Below are positions 58,576 to 64,000 of a DNA stretch of 64,000 nucleotides, one piece after another. The notes under the pieces are model-generated. The model worked only from the letters and a program-made list of their open reading frames with translations, was not told the DNA's origin and searched no databases. This stretch comes from Arthrobacter pascens (lineage in GTDB: Bacteria; Actinomycetota; Actinomycetes; Actinomycetales; Micrococcaceae). The stretch covers positions 434,001 to 498,000 of the forward strand of contig NZ_JAFHKT010000151.1 in assembly GCF_017052465.1 (NCBI RefSeq), given 5' to 3'. Positions within the stretch are counted from its first letter, which is position 1, and each line of letters begins with the position of its first letter. A program made the translations under genes and the position numbers.

Positions 58576-59893
58576 TGGCTTGCGCTTCCTTTAGTCGTGC
58601 GCGGAGAAGGGCGCGGTCGATGTCCCTCGGCTCGAGGCCTGCATCTGCGGCCATCGCTGCTGCTGTGCCGGCTGCCTGACCCATGGCGGTGCACTGTGCG
58701 ATCGAGCGTGCGGAGGCGTGGGCCTCATGGGTGGCCGAGAAAAAACGGCCCGCGACGAGGAGACCATCAGTGTCAGCAGGCAAGAGTGTGCCGTAGGGGA
58801 TTCCATAGGTGCTGTCGTCGGGTTCGGAGATGCCCCCGACGTACTCCCAGCGCGTCACTGCACCGGTTCCATGATCTTCGATCGGGGCGCCGCAGCGTGC
58901 GATGTCGTCGGAGTGGGACAGGCCGCCAAAGAAATCCTCGCCGGACAGCACGTATTCACCCACCAGTCGCCTTGTTTCCCGGACCCCGATCCGGGAGGAC
59001 GTGTGGAGGAGGTAGGACTGCGAGTAGCCGGGTACCTTGTCCTGGAGGAACCGGACGTATTCCCAGCTCTGCCGACGGCCTTCCTGCTCGGCCCATGACA
59101 GGTCCCACGGGTCGGTAAGGTCTTTCCCCGAGACCCGGGTCATGTTGGCGTGCTTGACGCCGGGAATGTTGGTTGCGTGGATGGAGCCTTCCAGCCGCGG
59201 AAGCGCGTATTCTCCGGACTTCACCGCCTTAGCGATGAGTGAGTGGATCTCCTTTGTCGAGGCGGTCTCGTCGGCGACTCCGCCGACGCGAAAGGTGGCC
59301 GTTGCGGGCTGCAGCTTATCCAAACCTTCGCTGTTGTCGAGCGTGGCACCGGCACGCCAGGCGAGTTCGCCTTCACCGCTGGAGTCGATGAGAACCTTGG
59401 CCAGTACGCGGCGCGGCCCCTGTTTGGTCTCAACGATGACTCCCACAATTCTGCGGTCCTCCGAGATGACAGCCGTGACCAGGCCATACAGCAGCGTTTT
59501 TGCCCCAGATGCCAGGAGCAGGTCATCCCATATCAACTTGAGCGCCTCCGGCTCGTAGGTGACACCAGTGCCCGCACCGTACGTATTGGGTCGCTCGAAT
59601 GACATGCCCATGGCGGCAAGCCGTTCACAGACCTCCCACCCGATGCCGCCGACAACCCGTGTATTTGCGGGCCCAGGCGCGTAGAAGCCGTAGAAGGTGT
59701 CAAGAACTCGGGTCCCGGTTCCCCCGAGGTAGCCGCCGGATTCGATCAGAAGCGTCGACGCCCCGGAGCGTGCGGCCGCTGTAGCGGCCGTCGATCCTGC
59801 TGATCCTCCACCGATTACGGCAACATCACCCTGCCAAAGAAGGGGAACGCCGGCGACGTCGTCCGGGTGGTACTTTGTCTGTAAATTCATCAT
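58568..59893 (-). CDS. FAD-dependent oxidoreductase (FAD_oxidored type)
   Basis: 441 aa. N-terminal FAD motif VAVIGGGSAGSTAATAAARSG followed by GGYLGGTGT, a mid segment with IDSSGEGELAWRAGA, and C-terminal LLVAGRFFSATHEAHAS with QAAGTAAAMA. This family is common in sugar and sugar-acid operons, with few members characterised. There is no Cys motif for a bound iron-sulfur cluster. It overlaps the lactonase gene by 8 nt. Confidence 0.82.
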   Translation of the reverse strand: MMNLQTKYHPDDVAGVPLLWQGDVAVIGGGSAGSTAATAAARSGASTLLIESGGYLGGTGTRVLDTFYGFYAPGPANTRVVGGIGWEVCERLAAMGMSFERPNTYGAGTGVTYEPEALKLIWDDLLLASGAKTLLYGLVTAVISEDRRIVGVIVETKQGPRRVLAKVLIDSSGEGELAWRAGATLDNSEGLDKLQPATATFRVGGVADETASTKEIHSLIAKAVKSGEYALPRLEGSIHATNIPGVKHANMTRVSGKDLTDPWDLSWAEQEGRRQSWEYVRFLQDKVPGYSQSYLLHTSSRIGVRETRRLVGEYVLSGEDFFGGLSHSDDIARCGAPIEDHGTGAVTRWEYVGGISEPDDSTYGIPYGTLLPADTDGLLVAGRFFSATHEAHASARSIAQCTAMGQAAGTAAAMAADAGLEPRDIDRALLRARLKEAQAIV

Positions 59894-59952
59894 TGTCCGT
59901 TCTAAGTTGTTGTGGAGGTCCCTTGGAACCTCCAGGCCCGTCGGGCGGGGCG

Positions 59953-60642
59953 TTACCTAAGGAGCCAGCCGCCGTCGACAGGGATTACCGCGCCTGTTGT
60001 CTGAATGGCTTTGCTGCTGGCTAGCCACTGGACCGCGTGGGCGACTTCGTCTGCCGTTGACGGCCGCTTTGTGAGGGGCATCAGTTCTGGGAACCTCGAT
60101 CGGATGTGTTCATCGTTTAGGGCTCGCTGAGCCATCCGCGTGTCCACGAGACCCGGGGAAACCATGTTCACCCGGATGCCGCGGCGGGCACCCTCGTAAG
60201 CCGCAGCCTCCAGAAGCGGGTGCATGCCGGCCTTGGCGACGCGATAGGCTGCGGTCAGGAAGTCCTCGTCGAGCCCTTTGGCCAGGGCCGAGCCGATCAG
60301 CACAATCGATGAGCCGTCCTCTGCGTACTGAAGGCATGCGCGCAGAAACCGGAAGGCTGAGGTGAGGTCGACCCGGATGACTTCTTCCCAGGCTTCATCA
60401 GTACATTTTCCGACGGGGCCGTCGCCAAGCCGGCGTCCGCTCATGCCGATGGTGTGGACTGCGACGGAGAATCCGCCGTCGGAGGCGAGTCTCCGAGCGA
60501 CGTCCTCGGCTACGCCGGGTTGGGTAATATCCTCCTCCGGACGGTTCGATGCGTGCACACGGAGACCGGAGGCTTCGAAGGATCTCACGCAGGACGCGCC
60601 GATTCCGCCGGTCCCGCCGATGACCCACGCCTGAGCGGTCAT
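59953..60642 (-). CDS. Short-chain dehydrogenase/reductase
   Basis: 229-aa SDR. Cofactor motif GGTGGIG at 9-15, catalytic Ser118, Tyr133 and Lys137 (YRVAK), and VNMVSPGLVDTRM. Probably oxidises or reduces a sugar intermediate. ATG overlaps the SIS-domain gene stop by 4 nt. Confidence 0.87.
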   Translation of the reverse strand: MTAQAWVIGGTGGIGASCVRSFEASGLRVHASNRPEEDITQPGVAEDVARRLASDGGFSVAVHTIGMSGRRLGDGPVGKCTDEAWEEVIRVDLTSAFRFLRACLQYAEDGSSIVLIGSALAKGLDEDFLTAAYRVAKAGMHPLLEAAAYEGARRGIRVNMVSPGLVDTRMAQRALNDEHIRSRFPELMPLTKRPSTADEVAHAVQWLASSKAIQTTGAVIPVDGGWLLR

Positions 60643-61406
60643 GCGTTAACCCGAAGTACGTCGGACTTGCGCTTGGCATGTTCCAGGTAGGCGTTCTCGA
60701 ACAGCTCTTCTGACACTTCCCGTCCGACAATTTGGGCGCCGGTGAGGACGGGCAGTTCAATTCCGCGATCCGCCAGTTTCTGTGCCGTCAGGACTTTGAG
60801 GCTGTTGACAATTGCCACATTCGCAACGGTGCTTACAGGCCCTACTTTGTTCGACCAGCCGTTGATAGAGACGGCGGCGTCGCCCAGGGGCGTGCAGAGG
60901 TCGATGACGACGTCTGCATGGTCACTGAGAGTGGTGCCGGACGCATGCGTGGCAGGCACAGTCTTGCTTTCACTTCCGGAGGTAACAGCAATTACTTTGA
61001 GCCCGGCTGCCTTTGCAACCATGGCTGTTTCAACGGGCACAGCGTTGCGCCCGCTGGCGCTGAAAATCATGATCGCGTCGGTGGGCCGCAGCTTGAAGTT
61101 GGACAGGATGACCTCAGCCAGGCCGGGAACACGTTCAATGAACATGGCCTGCCGCTGTCCATTGGCACCGGAAATTTCGGTGTGGAACGTCATCGAAAGT
61201 TCGACGATGGGGTGGAAACCTGGAAAAGAGCCGTACCGGGGGAACATCTCCTCGACAGGGATGCGCGAGTGTCCGGTGCCAAAGGTGTGTACGACGCCGC
61301 CACCTCCGATGGCATCTGCAGCAATCACAGCAGCCTTTTCGATATTTTCCGATTGTTCGTTCTGAATGCGGTTCAAGACCAGAACCGCTTCGTCAATCCA
61401 CGTCAT
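60639..61406 (-). CDS. SIS-domain sugar isomerase-like protein
   Basis: 255 aa with one SIS domain. Sugar-phosphate motif GTGHS at 43-47, IFSASGRN at 114-121, and VTSGSESKTVP. Proteins of this subgroup are often annotated as UPF0309-like or sugar isomerase-domain proteins. A phosphorylated substrate is likely, made by the ROK kinase encoded just upstream. Confidence 0.82.
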   Translation of the reverse strand: MTWIDEAVLVLNRIQNEQSENIEKAAVIAADAIGGGGVVHTFGTGHSRIPVEEMFPRYGSFPGFHPIVELSMTFHTEISGANGQRQAMFIERVPGLAEVILSNFKLRPTDAIMIFSASGRNAVPVETAMVAKAAGLKVIAVTSGSESKTVPATHASGTTLSDHADVVIDLCTPLGDAAVSINGWSNKVGPVSTVANVAIVNSLKVLTAQKLADRGIELPVLTGAQIVGREVSEELFENAYLEHAKRKSDVLRVNA

Positions 61407-61418
61407 GGGTATGTCTTC

Positions 61419-62399
61419 CTAAAGTGCTAGTTCTTGGCTGGAAAGTTTTGCTTCTAGTTCTGTTCTGATGCCGGCGTACAACGCGGCGCCGAGTGATCCT
61501 GACTCCGAGCCGAGGTGCGCGGCGTTCAGCGCGATTGCTCCCGTCACGCTGGTTCGCTCTGCTAACGCGGCGGTCATTGACGGTGCTATATGTCGGAATG
61601 CACCCGATATCCCGCCTCCGACGACGACGCATGAGAGTTGCATGAGGACACAGGCGGTTCCGGCCGCAAGACCCAAGTGCCGGCCGATCTTCTCGAAGGC
61701 CGCCAGCGCCCACGGGTCCTTCATGTCGGCTGCCTTGGCTATGGACTCAGGTGTGAGCGCCTGGAGCCCGCGGTCCCCGAGGACAGACGTGAGCGCGGGG
61801 GAAAGGGATGTCAACGCCGCCCTTGCCATGTATCCCACGAGTGCAGACCCTGAGGCGACGGTTTCCAGGCAACCAACGCCGCCGCAGCCACACATCTCCC
61901 CGGCCGCATCGATATTGACGTGCCCCATCTCACCGATGGAATCAATTTCCCCGACCAGGATCCGTCCGTCCCTGGCAATGGCGCCGCCCACCCCGGTTCC
62001 AAGTGTCAGAAAGAGCGTATTCCTCTCTCCGCGGCCCGCTCCGACGATCAGTTCTGCATGGCCGAAGGCCCTGGCGTCATTCAAGATGAAGACGGGAACG
62101 CCACAAGACCTTTCGAGCTCCGCCGCTATCGGATAGTTCATCCAGTTGCCCGGGATGTTCGGAATAAAGATCGTGGATTTAGTCTGTGTGTTGACAAGCC
62201 CCGGCAACGCCAAGCCAACTGCGCGAGTTGTGGGATCCAGGCTTGCCGTGAGGTCCTTCAGAAGGCTGATGAGTGCTTCGCCCCCTTGCCGGGGGGTCGG
62301 GACGTCCCCTGCGGCGACGACATTGGTGTCTTCAACCATTGACCACTTGATGCGGGTACCGCCGACGTCAATACCGAGGTATCGGCCAGATTCGGCCAT
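61419..62399 (-). CDS. ROK-family sugar kinase
   Basis: 326 aa without a DNA-binding domain. Phosphate-1 loop GIDVGGTRIKW, catalytic Asp in FILNDARAFG, TLGTGVGGAI, and zinc motif GHVNI...MCGCGGVGCLE (complete, unlike the ROK regulator at 32.1 kb). AAAGGGA lies before tandem ATGs at 62402 and 62399. Its start overlaps the oxidoreductase stop. Confidence 0.88.
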   Translation of the reverse strand: MAESGRYLGIDVGGTRIKWSMVEDTNVVAAGDVPTPRQGGEALISLLKDLTASLDPTTRAVGLALPGLVNTQTKSTIFIPNIPGNWMNYPIAAELERSCGVPVFILNDARAFGHAELIVGAGRGERNTLFLTLGTGVGGAIARDGRILVGEIDSIGEMGHVNIDAAGEMCGCGGVGCLETVASGSALVGYMARAALTSLSPALTSVLGDRGLQALTPESIAKAADMKDPWALAAFEKIGRHLGLAAGTACVLMQLSCVVVGGGISGAFRHIAPSMTAALAERTSVTGAIALNAAHLGSESGSLGAALYAGIRTELEAKLSSQELAL

Positions 62400-63559
62400 C
62401 ATGTCCCTTTCGGTAGCGCGCCGGAATTATTCGAGTTGGATGCACTTTGATCTCGGAGTGTCCTCACTGCCGAGCCGCCGAGGTCGGTCAGGCGTACCCT
62501 TTGGCCCGTTTCGGCGCCGCGTACAGCGGCTTCCACAATGGCATGCCCGATTCGGGAGGTAGCGGCGCTCAACGGCGAATCCAACGGGCGGCTAGTCCGC
62601 AGGTGAGCGACAACGTTTGCCAGCGCAGTCCTGTCCTCAAGGGCAATCTCATCGACCCCAATGCGCTCGGGTGCTGAACCGTTGCCCCTGGTCAGGGTCA
62701 CTTCAACGTCGTAATCCCACGAAGTGATACTCCCGGTGGCACCGGTGATCACGAACCCGCAACGCGGGCTCGGCTGAAGACTCCACGGGTCACTGAGGGT
62801 TCCCCATCGGGTTTCGAAGACCGAAAGACCCGTAGCGTAGCGGGCGATCACCACGGATTGCTCGTCAACCTCAAGCCCTTCAGGAATGAACCAGTCCGCC
62901 GTAACTGATTCGGGAAGGCCGCCATTACGGAACCAGGTGCCTAAAGTGACTCCGTAGCCCAGATAGTCACGAAGGCTTCCGCCGCCCGCATCGCTCGAAT
63001 AGAACCAGCTGGAGGCCTTTTCCTCGGTCGTGGGGGAGGTCTCCACCTTTCCGTGGGAATGGAACAGCGGTCCTCGATTGCCGTCATAGAAATGAACAGC
63101 TTGGACGTCTCCAATGGAACCCTCAGCGATCAGGCGTTTGGCTGTTCTGTGCGATGGGAGCCAGGCCAGGGGCCAGTTCACCGTCAGCAGAGTGCCATTG
63201 GCTTGGCTGCTGGAGATCATTCTGTCAACGGCCTCAAGGGAGTCAGCAAAGGGCTTCTCCAGAATGACATGAATGCCGGCACTGGCCAGCGCTTGGACAA
63301 CATCAGCGTGGGCTGCGGTGGTTGTGCACACAAATGCGATGTCAGGATCTGTGACGGAGATGAGGGCGTCCAGTTCCTTCAAGCTGCCGAAGCTTGGCAC
63401 GTCTAGGTTCAGGCTGAACGCCACGTCGCTGACCCGGGACAGGTCATCCCCGATGAGACCAACCACTGCTGTGTCGGGGTGGTCGATCGCCGTCTGGAGC
63501 TGGTCCCCGATATGCATGTGATCGAAGCCAACACCAATGACCCTCAATGGACTTGTCAC
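62399..63559 (-). CDS. Gfo/Idh/MocA-family oxidoreductase
   Basis: 386 aa. N-terminal RVIGVGFDHMHIGD, catalytic-type LEKPFADSLE, and GGGSLRDYLGYGV in the substrate domain. GTG 63559 has AAGGA about 8 nt upstream; the frame goes on to 63655, but that stretch holds the promoter and operator. First gene of the seven-gene operon. The third dehydrogenase of this family in the 48-63.6 kb region. Confidence 0.85.
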   Translation of the reverse strand: MTSPLRVIGVGFDHMHIGDQLQTAIDHPDTAVVGLIGDDLSRVSDVAFSLNLDVPSFGSLKELDALISVTDPDIAFVCTTTAAHADVVQALASAGIHVILEKPFADSLEAVDRMISSSQANGTLLTVNWPLAWLPSHRTAKRLIAEGSIGDVQAVHFYDGNRGPLFHSHGKVETSPTTEEKASSWFYSSDAGGGSLRDYLGYGVTLGTWFRNGGLPESVTADWFIPEGLEVDEQSVVIARYATGLSVFETRWGTLSDPWSLQPSPRCGFVITGATGSITSWDYDVEVTLTRGNGSAPERIGVDEIALEDRTALANVVAHLRTSRPLDSPLSAATSRIGHAIVEAAVRGAETGQRVRLTDLGGSAVRTLRDQSASNSNNSGALPKGT

Positions 63560-63590
63560 TCTCGATTTCCTTACGTACTCGCTATCGAAC

Positions 63591-63655
63591 TCAAATGAGA
63601 TCCTATATCTCAAATGATACCTCTCGATGGTATGTGCGCTATTTGATACTGTCAA
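63591..63655 (-). promoter_or_regulatory. Promoter and operator repeats of the seven-gene operon
   Basis: Minus-strand TTGACA (63650-63655), 17 nt, TACCAT (63627-63632). Downstream lie two copies of TCAAATGA in plus-strand reading (63591-63598 and 63610-63617, 19 nt apart), with the dyad GAGAT-CCTAT-ATCTC (63597-63611) between them. ATTTGATA (63641-63648) sits in the promoter spacer. Likely repressor sites. Confidence 0.6.
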
Positions 63656-63739
63656 CGGCGCGAGATCGAGAAGGCTGGGCGCGGTGGCACAGGTGTGAGC
63701 CCGTTCGGCAAATGTTAGTCAACGACAGTCCGGCGGGAC

Positions 63740-64000
63740 CGGGAATGCCGCCGGTCGCATGCGCGCAGCGATCAGGCAGTGCGCCGGGCGGGCCGGGCAA
63801 GTCCTGCGCCGCGGGAAGCCTTCGGGCTGAAGCCTGCGCCGCCACCTCTCGGCTTGTGGAAGAAGACTTCTCCACGGCCTGGGGGATTCGGACCCTTGCG
63901 GCAGGCCGGCACTACTACCAGCCGATGTCTCACCACAGCGGCTCTGTGTGGCCGCCGACACCATGCTGGCCGCAGAGGGCGCGCGCGACGCGGCAGACCA
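63740..64000 (+). pseudogene. Frameshifted remnant of a glycogen-debranching/amylo-alpha-1,6-glucosidase-like gene
   Basis: One plus frame near 63850-63950 reads RLVEEDFSTAWGIRTLAAG and YYQPMSHHSGSVWP, the conserved C-terminal block of this glycosidase group. After SVWP the family likeness shifts frame (DTMLAAEGARDAAD) and runs to the window edge. Earlier, AGQVL in a third frame resembles the preceding block. At least two frameshifts are therefore implied. 63656-63739 shows nothing recognisable. Confidence 0.5.

Noticed and set aside
1..64000. tRNA, rRNA or insertion-sequence genes
   Set aside because: No cloverleaf-like sequence, rRNA segment, transposase frame or terminal inverted repeat pair could be supported by reading.

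Overview
The window is high-GC actinobacterial DNA, most likely from Arthrobacter/Pseudarthrobacter or a close relative. The evidence is a housekeeping set of actinobacterial type (lsr2-clpC, a short glutamate N-acetyltransferase, mutY, disA, radA), the dense overlapping sugar-ABC operons typical of soil Micrococcales, and repeat fragments resembling those common in Arthrobacter. All calls rest on reading the sequence and on knowledge of the families; no database search was run.

Layout. 1-4.1 kb: the lsr2-clpC core with a strong terminator, then argA. 4.1-7.2 kb: an MntR-type regulator divergent from a Tat-exported two-domain multicopper oxidase and a ZIP metal transporter, with a palindrome between them. 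7.5-9.8 kb: dhaKLM, the phosphotransferase-dependent dihydroxyacetone kinase, with HPr fused to DhaM. 9.8-17.5 kb: a proline-repeat lipoprotein, mutY (no standard start codon in frame), two unknown proteins, disA, prfC and a FabF-like synthase. 17.7-29.0 kb: a 12-gene minus-strand run that encodes a complete trans-4-hydroxy-L-proline pathway: ABC importer, deaminase, epimerase, ketimine reductase-like protein, GntR regulator, three-subunit D-hydroxyproline dehydrogenase and 2-oxoglutarate-semialdehyde dehydrogenase. It lies between disA and radA. 29.2-31.8 kb: radA and a FUSC-family membrane protein.

32.1-40.9 kb: a minus-strand operon with ABC importer, GH63 glucosylglycerate hydrolase-like enzyme, glycerate kinase, BadF/ROK-type sugar kinase and ROK regulator, consistent with uptake and breakdown of glucosylglycerate to glucose and glycerate. 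41.3-47.0 kb: a plus-strand unit that begins with an unusual regulator (GntR DNA-binding domain fused to an ABC solute-binding-protein domain, no signal peptide), followed by a solute-binding lipoprotein, two permeases and a nitrilase-superfamily amidase. A promoter with a perfect 10+10 bp palindrome precedes the transporter. 47.0-48.06 kb is decayed DNA with a broken PAS-EAL gene.

48.1-63.6 kb: a large sugar or sugar-acid catabolic region. It holds a GntR regulator, a Gfo/Idh/MocA oxidoreductase fused to a TIM-barrel isomerase/lyase, an ABC importer, a second Gfo oxidoreductase, a SorC regulator and a seven-gene operon (Gfo oxidoreductase, ROK kinase, SIS isomerase, SDR, FAD oxidoreductase, phosphotriesterase-family lactonase-like enzyme, KDPG-type aldolase). 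The logic suggests oxidation, lactone opening, phosphorylation and aldol cleavage of an unidentified sugar. The window ends in a frameshifted remnant of a glycogen-debranching-type glycosidase.

The best candidates for undescribed biology are the GntR/solute-binding-protein hybrid regulator with its operon, the fused dehydrogenase/TIM-barrel enzyme and its surrounding pathway, and the Mn-type regulator paired with an oxidase-ZIP module.
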